Origin: Pseudomonadota bacterium
GTDB lineage: Bacteria > Pseudomonadota > Alphaproteobacteria > Rhodospirillales > Magnetospirillaceae
Direction of reading: 5' to 3'
NCBI GenBank assembly: GCA_023426365.1
Contig: JAFAAW010000001.1
Location: 1-64,000, forward strand
Length of the DNA stretch: 64,000 nucleotides
Part shown: piece after piece, positions 16,235 through 24,318 of the stretch
Numbering within the stretch: position 1 is the stretch's first letter
Layout: the number at the start of each line of letters is the position of its first letter
Position numbers and translations under genes: made by a program
Notes under the pieces: model-generated
What the model was told of the DNA's origin: nothing
The model's input: only the letters and a program-made list of their open reading frames with translations
Database searches by the model: none

Positions 16235-16262
16235 GGGGCGCGGAACACCGCGCCCCTTTTTG
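16235..16262 (+). terminator. Intrinsic terminator
   Basis: GGGGCGCGG and CCGCGCCCC arms with an AACA loop are followed by TTTTT, 28 bases after the receiver-like gene. Confidence 0.9.
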
Positions 16263-16293
16263 ACATCCGCGCCGAAAAAACTGAAACCCAGGC

Positions 16294-16322
16294 TTGCATG
16301 CCCCTGCGCTTTTCTGTATAGA
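16294..16322 (+). promoter_or_regulatory. Sigma-70-type promoter of rpmE
   Basis: TTGCAT and TATAGA are separated by exactly 17 bases and lie 30 bases before the rpmE start codon. Confidence 0.65.
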
Positions 16323-16351
16323 GGCGCCTTCGATTTGCGGAGCAGTGCGCC

Positions 16352-16576
16352 ATGAAGAACGACATTCATCCGGATTACCACGAGATCAACGTGGTCATGA
16401 CTGACGGCACCGAATTCAAGACCAAGTCCACCTGGGGCAAGCCGGGCGACACCATGCGTCTTGACATCGACCCGAAGTCCCATCCGGCTTGGACCGGCGT
16501 TCACCGCATGGTGGATACCGGCGGCCAGATCGCGAAGTTCAACAAGCGCTTCGCCAGCTTCGGCATCAAGTCGTAA
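16352..16576 (+). CDS. rpmE: 50S ribosomal protein L31
   Basis: The 74-residue protein begins MKNDIHPDYHEINVVMTDGT and contains the typical SHPAWTGVHRMVDTGGQIAKFNKRFASFG end of L31. The zinc-binding cysteines of the C-plus form are absent, so this is a zinc-independent L31. Such forms let ribosomes assemble under zinc limitation. It is flanked by terminators on both sides and has its own promoter. Confidence 0.96.
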   Translation: MKNDIHPDYHEINVVMTDGTEFKTKSTWGKPGDTMRLDIDPKSHPAWTGVHRMVDTGGQIAKFNKRFASFGIKS

Positions 16577-16626
16577 TGTGACAGCGGCGGCCCCCGGGCC
16601 GCCGCGTTCCTGTTCTGCCATGTATT

Positions 16627-16653
16627 GGGCCGCCCAATTGGGCGGCCCTTTTC
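16627..16653 (+). terminator. Intrinsic terminator of rpmE
   Basis: GGGCCGCCC and GGGCGGCCC arms around AATT are followed by TTTTCTGCTTTTT. A second GC-rich stem (GCGGCGGCCCCCGGGCCGCCGC, 16584-16605 region) lies between it and the stop codon. Confidence 0.85.
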
Positions 16654-16768
16654 TGCTTTTTCGTGGACTTCGTTTACCGAAGCGGGTAGAGCAATCCGCA
16701 GCGGAAGCCGTCTCTCTTGGCCCGTCATCGACAAGATTGGCTCGGGAGAATTGGGGTAGCCAGGCGCC

Positions 16769-18724
16769 ATGATCATCGTCCACTACGAGGTATACGTCCT
16801 CGAAGGCCGTGGGTGGATGCTGCATGCGCGCTTCCCGCGAACCGAGCGGGAAACCGCGATTTCCGAAGCGAAAGAGCTTGAGCAGACGCTGAGCATGCGC
16901 GTGCGCGTGCTGCGCGAGACCTATTACACCGACGACAATTCGTTCGAAGAATCCGAGATCTACGCCAGCGCCGGCGTATCGGTGGACAGGAGCAAGGCAC
17001 CGCCACAGGCGCCGCGCCCCCAGGCATCCGCGCGAAGTGGCGCCCCCACGCCGCGTCCGTCCGGTTCGCGCACCGCCGCGCGCCCGGTCGGCACCGCCCG
17101 CCCCGCTCCCCGTTCAAAGAAATCAGAGGAAGAAACCGCCCAAGCGCGGCAATTGTTCGCGCGTCTGGTGGCGATCACCGCGCTAGCGCTCGCCGTCGCC
17201 CTGCTCAGCATCAAGATCACGCCCAACGCGATCATGCTGCTGTGGAAGCTGGGCTTCAACCTGACCGTCACCCCGGACAGCTATGGAAAAATGCTGTTCG
17301 CGGTGTTCGTCGCCACCTTCCTGATGGTGGCGGTCCCCTTGTGCATCCGTTTCCTGCCGCGCCAGACCGCCATCCCCGAATTCCGCAAGCCGACCTTTTC
17401 CTGGGGCGGCGGCTCGGGTCCGGCGCCGTCGGAGGACCCCGAGCGCGATCGCGCGGTCAAAAAGTCGCTGAACAAGCTGGCCGCCCAGGCGCTGGCCCAG
17501 GAGGAGCAGGTCGCCCAAAGCAAGGACGGCGCGGACCTGGACGAGGACGACGACCCGGACGAGGACAAGGCCAGGGAGCGGGACAAGAAAGCCGCCGACA
17601 TCGCCGTGGACGATCTGGACCTGCCGGAAATCCTGCCCGGTCCCGACACCGAGGCCCTGCCGGAAATCCGCCCCGACCCCGAGGAGACGCCGCCCGCCAA
17701 GCCTGACGATGCCTGGGACACGGTGGAGACGCCGCAGACGGACCGGGCCGGGAAGGAAAAGCAGGACCCGGAGCAACAGGACAAGGACAAGGACAAGAAG
17801 GGCAGCAAGAAGGACGAAGGCACCAGCGCCGAATCGCTGGAGCCGTCGGTCATGCGCTTCCTAGATGGTGCCGTGGCCCAGGCCAAGGTGCTGGTGCCCA
17901 ACATGGATGCCTTCACCAAGTTCGCCCTTCACCTCTACATCGCCGGCGCGGTCGAGGCGTTGTGCGATTTCAAGAAGCTGGGCGAAAGCGCCAAGACCAA
18001 ACTGGTCAGCCTGGCCCTGGAAACCCTGGGCACGCGCGGCGATCTGGCACGCAAGTTCTATGAGAAGATCGAGGAATACCTGATGGAGCCGCGCTATCTT
18101 GGCGTGGTTCAGGCCGGCCGCGACGCCATGGGCGACTTCATGCTGGGCGACGAGGGCGGCGCCCATCGGGCGTTGCGCGACGCCTTCCTGGAATGGACGC
18201 GAAAGAGCGACAAGAAGGCCCAGATCGTGACCGTCATGTTCACCGACATGGTGGGCTCGACCGACATGACCCAGGCGCGCGGCGATGCCGCCGCCCAAGA
18301 GGTGGTGCGGCGCCACAACTCGATCGTGCGCAACGCGCTGGCCCAGTTCGGCGGCAAGGAAATCAAGCACACCGGCGACGGCATCATGGCGTCGTTCGGC
18401 ACCGCCGCCGCCGCCGTCGAGGCCGCCGTCAGCATCCAGCGCCAAGTCAACCAGCACAACGGCCGCCTGCCCAACCAGGCGCTTCACCTGCGCATCGGCC
18501 TGAACGCCGGCGAACCGATCGAAGAGGAGGACGATCTGTTCGGCGCCACCGTGCAGTTGGCCGCGCGCGTCTGCAACGCCACCAATGCCGACCAGATCCT
18601 GTGCACGGCGGTGGTCAAGGACCTGACCGTGGGCAAGGGCGCCGGCACCTTCCGCCCCGTCGGCGAGAAATGGATGAAGGGCTTCAAGGACGCGGTCGCG
18701 CTGTTCGAAGTGCAGTGGAAATAG
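16769..18724 (+). CDS. Membrane-anchored class III adenylate/guanylate cyclase
   Basis: The 651-residue protein has a soluble N-terminal part (1-70), a proline-rich stretch, two membrane segments (about 130-151 and 174-194), a long highly charged Asp/Glu/Lys linker (about 215-360), a helical segment (about 365-470) and a C-terminal class III cyclase domain (485-651). The two metal aspartates are D493 (FTDMVGST) and D537 (HTGDGIMASF), so the domain should be catalytic. Substrate choice between ATP and GTP is not certain. It would make a cyclic nucleotide from the cytoplasmic face in response to an unknown signal. No cyclic-nucleotide effector is adjacent. Confidence 0.88.
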   Translation: MIIVHYEVYVLEGRGWMLHARFPRTERETAISEAKELEQTLSMRVRVLRETYYTDDNSFEESEIYASAGVSVDRSKAPPQAPRPQASARSGAPTPRPSGSRTAARPVGTARPAPRSKKSEEETAQARQLFARLVAITALALAVALLSIKITPNAIMLLWKLGFNLTVTPDSYGKMLFAVFVATFLMVAVPLCIRFLPRQTAIPEFRKPTFSWGGGSGPAPSEDPERDRAVKKSLNKLAAQALAQEEQVAQSKDGADLDEDDDPDEDKARERDKKAADIAVDDLDLPEILPGPDTEALPEIRPDPEETPPAKPDDAWDTVETPQTDRAGKEKQDPEQQDKDKDKKGSKKDEGTSAESLEPSVMRFLDGAVAQAKVLVPNMDAFTKFALHLYIAGAVEALCDFKKLGESAKTKLVSLALETLGTRGDLARKFYEKIEEYLMEPRYLGVVQAGRDAMGDFMLGDEGGAHRALRDAFLEWTRKSDKKAQIVTVMFTDMVGSTDMTQARGDAAAQEVVRRHNSIVRNALAQFGGKEIKHTGDGIMASFGTAAAAVEAAVSIQRQVNQHNGRLPNQALHLRIGLNAGEPIEEEDDLFGATVQLAARVCNATNADQILCTAVVKDLTVGKGAGTFRPVGEKWMKGFKDAVALFEVQWK

Positions 18725-18728
18725 CGGC

Positions 18729-19361
18729 CTATGCCGCGTAGGCGGCCAGGAACAAGTGGACCGCCTGTTCGGCGATGTGCGCCCTTTCCGCAAAATCGGG
18801 AACCGGCGCCACACCCAGCAGGACATCGAAATACCGCGCCGACATCACCAGATGATGGAACTGGTCGGCCGCCGCGGGAATATCCGCCACCGCCAAATGC
18901 CCGGCCGCCCTGTGGCGTTCCAGAAACGCGACCATCTCGTCCATGAAGATGGCTTTCGCCCGCGTGCCATAGGCGCGCCCCAACTCGGGAAAGCGCGGCG
19001 ATTCGGCGAAAAGCAGCCGCATCAGATTGATGCAGTCGGGCTTGTAGATGACGTCCAGCAGGCACCCCGCCATGTGCCGCAGGCCGTCTTCGGCGGATCG
19101 CGGCATCCGGCTGGTTTCCGTCAGATGCGCCCTGAAATCGGCCGTGGCCACGTCCAGGCACCTTTCCAGCAGCACCTTCTTGCTGCCGAAGTGGCGGTAG
19201 ATGGTGGTTTTCGCCACCCCCGCCGCCGCCGCGATGCCCTCCAGACTCGCGGCGCCATAGCCCTGGCCCAGGAAAGTGCCAAGCGCCGTATCCAGGATGT
19301 GCCGGAGCCGCTGCTCGCTTTCCGCCGCCGCCGGCCTGCCCGTCTTGCGCACCACCGCCAC
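18729..19361 (-). CDS. TetR/AcrR-family transcriptional regulator
   Basis: The product of about 210 residues has an N-terminal helix-turn-helix of TetR type (ILDTALGTFLGQGYGAASLE followed by GVAKTTIYRHFGSKKVLLER) and a C-terminal ligand-binding domain ending in AEQAVHLFLAAYAA. No ATG is available at the 5-prime end; GTG at 19361 is used, and GTG 19355 or TTG 19373 are alternatives. It is divergent from motB, and a perfect palindrome (19465-19485) lies between them, an obvious operator. It therefore probably represses itself and motB. The inducing ligand is unknown. Confidence 0.88.
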   Translation of the reverse strand: MAVVRKTGRPAAAESEQRLRHILDTALGTFLGQGYGAASLEGIAAAAGVAKTTIYRHFGSKKVLLERCLDVATADFRAHLTETSRMPRSAEDGLRHMAGCLLDVIYKPDCINLMRLLFAESPRFPELGRAYGTRAKAIFMDEMVAFLERHRAAGHLAVADIPAAADQFHHLVMSARYFDVLLGVAPVPDFAERAHIAEQAVHLFLAAYAA

Positions 19362-19464
19362 CGCCCTCGCCAATCCTGTTATCGCGTCGCCCGGTGGCGA
19401 TGCTATTGGCGACCGCCCCCCGCGTCGAGAATTTTGCGCGCATCCGGATGCCGGCGCATGATAT

Positions 19465-19485
19465 AAAACGATACCGTATCGTTTT
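19465..19485. promoter_or_regulatory. Perfect palindromic operator between the TetR gene and motB
   Basis: Arms AAAACGATAC and GTATCGTTTT flank a single central C, giving a 21-bp perfect inverted repeat in an AT-rich patch 20 bases before the motB start. Size and position are typical of TetR-family operators. Confidence 0.75.
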
Positions 19486-19505
19486 GTTTTACCCCCGAGG
19501 ACGCC

Positions 19506-20411
19506 GTGGAACGCTCGCCCATCATCATCAAGCGCACCAAGAAGGTGGTCGGCGGCGGACATCACGGCGGTGCCTGGAAGGTGGCCTATGCCGATTTCGT
19601 CACCGCCATGTGGGCCTTTTTCATGCTGCTGTGGCTGCTGAGTTCGGTCACCGAGGAGCAATTGCAGGGCATCTCCAACTACTTTGCGCCCACCATGGCG
19701 TCGAAAAGCCAGTCGGGAGCCGGCGGCATCCTGGGCGGACAGGTGATCGGCGAAGGGGCGCAGACCTCGAACACTTCGTCTCCCACGTTGGTCCAGCGTC
19801 TCCCCCCCTCCTCCCTGGGCATGGGGGGCGAGGATTTGACGAAGGCGCCGGAAGCGTCGGAACCCGAGCAGGGCCTCTCGGAACAGGAATTCAGACAACG
19901 CCTTTACGAGCGCGAGCAGGAACAGTTCGAAAAGGCGGCCGCCGTGCTGAGGCAGGCGGCGCAAGGCATCCCAGAGCTCCGGAATTTCGAGGGCAACCTG
20001 CTGGTGGACAGCACGCCCGAGGGCCTGCGCATCCAACTGACGGACCAAGAGGGCCTGGCCATGTTCCCGTCCGGCTCCAGCGCCATGTACGGCCACACCC
20101 GGGCCATGCTGGACATGATCGCGCGCGTGGTGAACCAATTGCCCAATCGCATCACCGTGTCGGGGCACACCGACGCCACCCCCTTCCGCGACCCGTCGGG
20201 CTACGGCAATTGGGAATTGTCGGCCGACCGTGCGCTGGCGGCGCGGCGCGGCCTGGTCGCCTCGGGCGTGCCTGAACGCAAGATCCACCGCGTGCTGGGC
20301 GCCAGCGACCAGGAACCCCTGGATCACGCCAATCCCACCGGGCCGCGCAACCGCCGCATCAGCATCACCGTCCTGCGCGAGAACGAGGCACCGCCCGCCG
20401 CCCGGCCCTGA
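19506..20411 (+). CDS. motB: Flagellar motor stator protein MotB
   Basis: The 301-residue protein starts at a GTG (CGAGG ribosome site). It has the MotB N-terminus KKVVGGGHHGGAWKVAYADF with the proton-channel aspartate D30 at the start of the single membrane helix (VTAMWAFFMLLWLL). A linker rich in Ser/Gly and Glu follows, then an OmpA-like peptidoglycan-binding domain (ITVSGHTDATPF, LSADRALAARRGL, NRRISITV). It anchors the stator to the cell wall. No motA is adjacent, so MotA must be encoded elsewhere. The shared palindromic operator suggests control by the TetR neighbour, unusual for a motor gene. Confidence 0.92.
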   Translation: MERSPIIIKRTKKVVGGGHHGGAWKVAYADFVTAMWAFFMLLWLLSSVTEEQLQGISNYFAPTMASKSQSGAGGILGGQVIGEGAQTSNTSSPTLVQRLPPSSLGMGGEDLTKAPEASEPEQGLSEQEFRQRLYEREQEQFEKAAAVLRQAAQGIPELRNFEGNLLVDSTPEGLRIQLTDQEGLAMFPSGSSAMYGHTRAMLDMIARVVNQLPNRITVSGHTDATPFRDPSGYGNWELSADRALAARRGLVASGVPERKIHRVLGASDQEPLDHANPTGPRNRRISITVLRENEAPPAARP

Positions 20412-20431
20412 CAACCCGCCCCGGAGACCCC

Positions 20432-20830
20432 TCAGTTCAGTCGCCCGGCCATCTGCTCCTCAAGACGCGCCACCCGCTGATACAGGCGGAAGGAGCGGTC
20501 GAGCAGACTGCGCAGGCCGCCCGGCAGGCTCTGGTCGCCCGTGAAGGTGTCGTCCAGGCAGACATCGGCGCCCGACAGCCGGTGTGCCTCCGATAGGGCA
20601 TCCTCGGCCCCGATCTCGCCCTCGTGCACCGCGCGCTGCACCATCAGCCACGCCATCACCTGGGTCAGGCGCGATGTCACCCGCATGGCCTCGCACGACA
20701 GGCGCAGGCCGGCCACGCCGCCGGCCCGCTGGCGCTCGCGGCCTTCCATATAGGCCATGTAGTTGCGGGCTTCGATCATCAGGTCCAGCGTCTCGTCATA
20801 GGTGCGCCGAAAATAGGCAGGCGGCGGCAT
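20432..20830 (-). CDS. rcdA: DUF1465 / RcdA-like protein
   Basis: The 132-residue, mostly helical protein (AYFRRTYDETLDLMIEARNY, then LRLSCEAMRVTSRLTQVMAW) fits DUF1465. The family includes Caulobacter RcdA, an adaptor that helps deliver CtrA and other substrates to ClpXP. It is shorter than the Caulobacter protein. The ATG at 20830 has a GGGAGG site eight bases upstream and is chosen over two longer in-frame starts. The gene is convergent to motB and divergent from hsp20. The adaptor role is inference from the family. Confidence 0.65.
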   Translation of the reverse strand: MPPPAYFRRTYDETLDLMIEARNYMAYMEGRERQRAGGVAGLRLSCEAMRVTSRLTQVMAWLMVQRAVHEGEIGAEDALSEAHRLSGADVCLDDTFTGDQSLPGGLRSLLDRSFRLYQRVARLEEQMAGRLN

Positions 20831-20974
20831 GGGCGGAACCTCCCGTGGCGAGCTGCCCCAGCCGGCCGTCATGGTCGGGCGAACCCGATCAGGCGGCCAA
20901 GGCGATGCTTCCTGGGAGGAGACGTGGCCGCCCGCGACGCGATTTTCAATCGCTGGCACCCCTTCCTACGACCT

Positions 20975-21000
20975 CTTGACGAGGGGGAAGACCCTATTAT
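20975..21000 (+). promoter_or_regulatory. Candidate heat-shock-type promoter upstream of hsp20
   Basis: CTTGAC and CCTATTAT are separated by 12 bases. The elements resemble heat-shock sigma-factor promoters, though the spacing is shorter than usual. The position leaves an untranslated leader of about 120 bases. Confidence 0.4.
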
Positions 21001-21004
21001 CTCA

Positions 21005-21128
21005 GTCGTGCGCGGTCGCCATGACGGGGCCGTGCGATGGCGCCGCGGGGCGCCCGGCCGGTCCATGCGGACGGCCATCCCCCGGGCGGTCGCCATTGTT
21101 CTGGTTGCTTCGCAAAGGAGGACTGGAT
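21005..21128 (+). ncRNA. Possible ROSE-type RNA thermometer in the hsp20 leader
   Basis: Alphaproteobacterial small heat-shock genes often have a ROSE leader in which a UYGCU element pairs with the ribosome site. Here TTGCT (21105-21109) is followed within a few bases by AAAGGAGG (21114-21121), and several GC-rich stems precede it. The geometry fits but was judged by eye without folding. Confidence 0.45.
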
Positions 21129-21605
21129 ATGCGAGCCTTTGATCTTTCTCCCCTGTTCCGTTCGACGGTCGGCTTCGACCATCTCTCGCGCATGCTGGAT
21201 GCCGCCCAGCGTCTGGACGACACCGCATTCTCCTACCCGCCCTACAACATCGAAAAGCTTTCCGACGACGACTACCGCATCACCATGGCGGTGGCCGGCT
21301 TCGCGGAGGCGGATCTGGACATCACCGTGCATGACCACACGCTGGTGATATCCGGCAAGGCCCATCGCGAGGACGAGAACGCCCAGTATCTGCATCGCGG
21401 CATCGCCGGCCGCTCGTTCGAGCGCCGGTTCCAACTGGCCGACTTCATCCGGGTGGAAGGGGCCAATCTGGTCAACGGCCTGCTGCATGTGGCGCTCAAG
21501 CGCGAGGTGCCCGAGCAGATGAAGCCGCGCACCATCAAGATCGATTCGGCAACGCCCGCTGCGCCGAAGGCGATCACGGGCAACACCGCCGAAAAGGCGG
21601 CGTAA
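21129..21605 (+). CDS. Small heat-shock protein Hsp20
   Basis: The 158-residue product is an alpha-crystallin-type chaperone (IbpA-like). It starts MRAFDLSPLFRSTVGFDHLS, with the crystallin core containing PPYNIEKLSDDDYRITMAVA, an ERRFQLADFIRVEGA strand and LVNGLLHVALKREVPE with a G-x-L motif variant. An I-x-I-type tail may be represented by TIKI. It holds unfolded proteins for later refolding. A strong AAAGGAGG ribosome site is probably masked in a leader structure, and a perfect terminator follows. Confidence 0.93.
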   Translation: MRAFDLSPLFRSTVGFDHLSRMLDAAQRLDDTAFSYPPYNIEKLSDDDYRITMAVAGFAEADLDITVHDHTLVISGKAHREDENAQYLHRGIAGRSFERRFQLADFIRVEGANLVNGLLHVALKREVPEQMKPRTIKIDSATPAAPKAITGNTAEKAA

Positions 21606-21610
21606 GCACC

Positions 21611-21635
21611 GAGGGCGCCGGTTTCCGGCGCCCTC
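21611..21635. terminator. Terminator between hsp20 and the thioesterase gene
   Basis: GAGGGCGCCGG and CCGGCGCCCTC form a perfect stem with a TTT loop between convergent genes. The T tail (CATTTC) is weak, but it can serve both directions. Confidence 0.7.
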
Positions 21636-21649
21636 ATTTCATCGTCACA

Positions 21650-22081
21650 TCAACGGTGGCGTTCGAACGCCGCGCGCACGCTGTCGGGAATGGGCGTCGG
21701 CCGCTGGTCGTCGCGCCGGACAAAAACGTGCACCCAGTGCCCCTCGGCCGCCGGCTCGTCCGATGTGTCGTCGAACAGGGCGATGCCGTAGCGCACCGAT
21801 GAATTGCCCAGATGTTCGACCCGCAGACCCGCCGTGATGGGATGGGGCCACGACAGCGGGCGGCGGAACCGGCACAGGCTTTCGGCGGCGAACGTGATCA
21901 CCGGGGCGTTGAGCAGGTCCACCCCGCAGGCCCGCATCAGGAACTCGCAAACGGCCAGTTCGAAAAACCGGTAATATTCCACGTTGTTGACGTGGCCAAA
22001 CATGTCGTTGTCGGACCAACGGGTCTGGATATTGCAAAAGAAACGGAAGTCGGCGCGACGCGCAGGCTCAGGATTAGTCAT
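21650..22081 (-). CDS. Hotdog-fold acyl-CoA thioesterase
   Basis: The 143-residue product has the 4-hydroxybenzoyl-CoA thioesterase / YbgC-type motif TRWSDNDMFGHVNNVEYYRF, with the catalytic aspartate in DND-M-FGHVNN. Such enzymes hydrolyse acyl-CoA thioesters in the cytoplasm. The ATG at 22081 has a GGGAG site. It is encoded 19 bases after the 3-hydroxybutyrate dehydrogenase gene in the same direction, so the two are probably co-transcribed. A link to polyhydroxybutyrate or ketone-body metabolism is possible but not proven. Confidence 0.85.
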   Translation of the reverse strand: MTNPEPARRADFRFFCNIQTRWSDNDMFGHVNNVEYYRFFELAVCEFLMRACGVDLLNAPVITFAAESLCRFRRPLSWPHPITAGLRVEHLGNSSVRYGIALFDDTSDEPAAEGHWVHVFVRRDDQRPTPIPDSVRAAFERHR

Positions 22082-22100
22082 GATCTCCCTTTGATATGGG

Positions 22101-22883
22101 TTATTGCGCCGTCCAGCCGCCATCGATGGTGATGGAGCTGCCGGTCATGTTGTCGGCGGCGGCGGAACACAGGAAAACCGCCAGATCGCCGATCTGTTCC
22201 GGGGTGGTGAAGCGGCGCGACGGCTGCTTCTCGCCCAGCAATTCGACCCGGGCATGGTCGAAATCGACGCCCTCGGCGGCGGCGCACGCCTCGATCTGCG
22301 CCTTGACCAGGGGGGTCAGCACCCAGCCGGGGCAGATGGCGTTGCAAGTCACCGGCGTTTCGGCGTTTTCCAGCGCCACCACCTTGGTCAGGCCGATCAG
22401 TCCGTGCTTGGCCGCCACATAGGCCGCCTTGTTGGCCGAGGCGACCAGACCATGGGCGGAGGCCACGTTGACGATGCGGCCCCAGCCGCGCGCCTTCATG
22501 CCCGGCAGCGCCGTGCGAATGGTGTGAAAGGCCGAGGACAGGTTGATGGCGATCACCGCGTCCCAGCGCTCGGGCGGGAAATCCTCGACCGGGGCCACGT
22601 GCTGGATGCCGGCGTTGTTGACCAGCACATCCACCCGCCCCATCGCCATTTCGGCGTTATGGATCAGGGCGGCGCAGGCATCGGGCCGGCGCAGATCGGC
22701 ATTGTCGTAGATGGCGGTGACGCCGAACTCGCTTTCGATGCCGGTGCGCAGCGCCTCGATGGCGGCGTCATCGCCAAAACCGTTCAGCACCACGTTGGCG
22801 CCCTGGGCTGCCAGTGCCCGGGCGATTCCCAGGCCGATGCCGCTGGTCGAGCCGGTGACGATGGCGGTCCTTCCCTTCAGCAT
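22101..22883 (-). CDS. bdhA: 3-hydroxybutyrate dehydrogenase (SDR family)
   Basis: The 260-residue short-chain dehydrogenase interconverts 3-hydroxybutyrate and acetoacetate with NAD. It has the TGSTSGIGLGIA cofactor loop near residues 10-21, NNAGIQHVAPVEDF, the catalytic serine in VASAHG, the Y-x-x-x-K motif in AAYVAAKHG and the conserved PGWVLTPLV segment. These features match BdhA better than other SDRs. This would let the cell use stored or external 3-hydroxybutyrate, consistent with a PHB-making alphaproteobacterium. A GGGGAG site precedes the ATG. It is the middle gene of a likely DUF1192-bdhA-thioesterase unit. Confidence 0.9.
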   Translation of the reverse strand: MLKGRTAIVTGSTSGIGLGIARALAAQGANVVLNGFGDDAAIEALRTGIESEFGVTAIYDNADLRRPDACAALIHNAEMAMGRVDVLVNNAGIQHVAPVEDFPPERWDAVIAINLSSAFHTIRTALPGMKARGWGRIVNVASAHGLVASANKAAYVAAKHGLIGLTKVVALENAETPVTCNAICPGWVLTPLVKAQIEACAAAEGVDFDHARVELLGEKQPSRRFTTPEQIGDLAVFLCSAAADNMTGSSITIDGGWTAQ

Positions 22884-22895
22884 GGCGGTGCTCCC

Positions 22896-23078
22896 CTATT
22901 TCTTGAAAAAGCTCTCGGCCCCCGCGCGGGCCGATTGCTTGGCGGCGATCGCCGCGCGCGCACGCGCGATCTCCGCCTCCAATGCCTCGATATAGGCATT
23001 CAGCTCGGCAACCCCCATGATTTCCAGGTTCTTGGGCGCCGGCAGCTTCTTATTGGGGTCCAGGTCATCCCAATCCAT
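22896..23078 (-). CDS. DUF1192 family small protein
   Basis: The 60-residue protein MDWDDLDPNKKLPAPKNLEI... followed by an Ala/Glu/Arg-rich coiled coil (LNAYIEALEAEIARARAAIA) fits DUF1192, a small alphaproteobacterial family with no assigned role. A GGAGG site precedes the ATG at 23078 by five bases. It lies 12 bases upstream of bdhA and is divergent from the quinone oxidoreductase gene. DUF1192 genes are often next to quinone oxidoreductase genes in this lineage. Confidence 0.85.
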   Translation of the reverse strand: MDWDDLDPNKKLPAPKNLEIMGVAELNAYIEALEAEIARARAAIAAKQSARAGAESFFKK

Positions 23079-23158
23079 GATTGCCTCCGCACTTGCCATC
23101 CCCGCCCGAACGTACCAGATTGGCCGCGCAACGGACAGGTGACGAGGGATATGGGATA

Positions 23159-24148
23159 ATGCTGCCGGAATGCATGACCTGCGTCGAGATCAGCCAGCCG
23201 GGTGGCCCCGAGGTGCTGAGGACCACCACGCGGCCGTGTCCGCGCCCGGCCCCCGGCCAGGTGGTGGTCAAGGTGGCGGCGGCCGGCATCAACCGTCCCG
23301 ACGTGCTGCAGCGCCAGGGGGCCTATCCGGCCCCGCCCGGCGCCAGCGACCTGCCCGGCCTGGAAGTGGCCGGCATCGTGGCCGCGCTCGGCGACCGCGT
23401 GACCGCCCCCGCCGTGGGCGAGGCGGTGTGCGCGCTGGTGGCCGGCGGCGGCTATGCCGAATACGTGGCGGTGGATGCCCGCCATTGCCTGCCGATCCCC
23501 GACGGCTTCGACATGGTGCAGGCCGCCAGCCTGCCGGAAACGTTCTTCACCGTGTGGCACAACGTGTTCGAGCGCGGCGCCCTCCAGCCCGGCGAGACGC
23601 TGCTGGTGCATGGCGGCGCCGGCGGCATCGGCACCACCGCCATCCAGCTCGCCAAGGCGCTGGGCGCGCGGGTGTTCGCCACCGCCGGCGGCCCGGCCAA
23701 GGCCCAGGCCTGCCGCGATCTGGGCGCCGATCGCGCCATCGACTATACGGCGGAAGATTTCGTCGAGGTGATCAAGGCCGAGACCAAGCGCGGCGTGGAC
23801 GTCATCCTGGACATGGTCGGCGGCGAATACATCCCGCGCAACATCAAGGCCCTGGCCGCCGACGGACGGCTGGTCTCCATCGCCTTCCTGAAAGGCAGCG
23901 TGGCCGAGGTCAATTTCATGCCGGTCATGCTCAAGCGCCTGACGCTGACCGGATCGACCCTGCGGCCGCAATCGGACGATGCCAAGGCGCGCATGGCGGC
24001 ATCCTTGCGCCAGCGCGTATGGCCGCTGATCGGGGCCGGCGCCATCCGCCCGGTCGTCCATGCCAGCTTCCCGCTGGCCCAGGCGGCCGACGCCCACCGG
24101 CTGATGGAGGCCAATACCCATATCGGCAAGATCGTGCTGACGGTATAG
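23159..24148 (+). CDS. NAD(P)H-quinone oxidoreductase, zinc-independent MDR family (PIG3-like)
   Basis: The 329-residue medium-chain reductase has an N-terminal GroES-like domain (GINRPDVLQRQGAYPAPPGA) and a Rossmann domain with LVHGGAGGIGTTAIQLAKAL. The zinc ligands of alcohol dehydrogenases are absent, as in zeta-crystallin/PIG3-type quinone reductases. It would reduce quinones with NADPH. The ATG at 23159 is used; ATG 23174 is possible. It is divergent from DUF1192 across about 80 bases. Confidence 0.9.
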   Translation: MLPECMTCVEISQPGGPEVLRTTTRPCPRPAPGQVVVKVAAAGINRPDVLQRQGAYPAPPGASDLPGLEVAGIVAALGDRVTAPAVGEAVCALVAGGGYAEYVAVDARHCLPIPDGFDMVQAASLPETFFTVWHNVFERGALQPGETLLVHGGAGGIGTTAIQLAKALGARVFATAGGPAKAQACRDLGADRAIDYTAEDFVEVIKAETKRGVDVILDMVGGEYIPRNIKALAADGRLVSIAFLKGSVAEVNFMPVMLKRLTLTGSTLRPQSDDAKARMAASLRQRVWPLIGAGAIRPVVHASFPLAQAADAHRLMEANTHIGKIVLTV

Positions 24149-24203
24149 GCGGGATGGGGGCGCCGCCCTTTTTCGAATAGCGGCGAGTACTTACCCCAAG
24201 AGT

Positions 24204-24232
24204 TTGACCACGCGTTGGTCGTCCCATATAAC
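24204..24232 (+). promoter_or_regulatory. Sigma-70-type promoter of trcR
   Basis: TTGACC and TATAAC are separated by exactly 17 bases, 87 bases before the trcR start codon. The match is strong. Confidence 0.7.
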
Positions 24233-24318
24233 TACGGCGCATTCAGAAGGTTGCCGCCGCAGGCACCCGGACCCCCGCCCCGCCGGGCGGTCCGCTCGTT
24301 GCCCACGAAGGAGGATTT

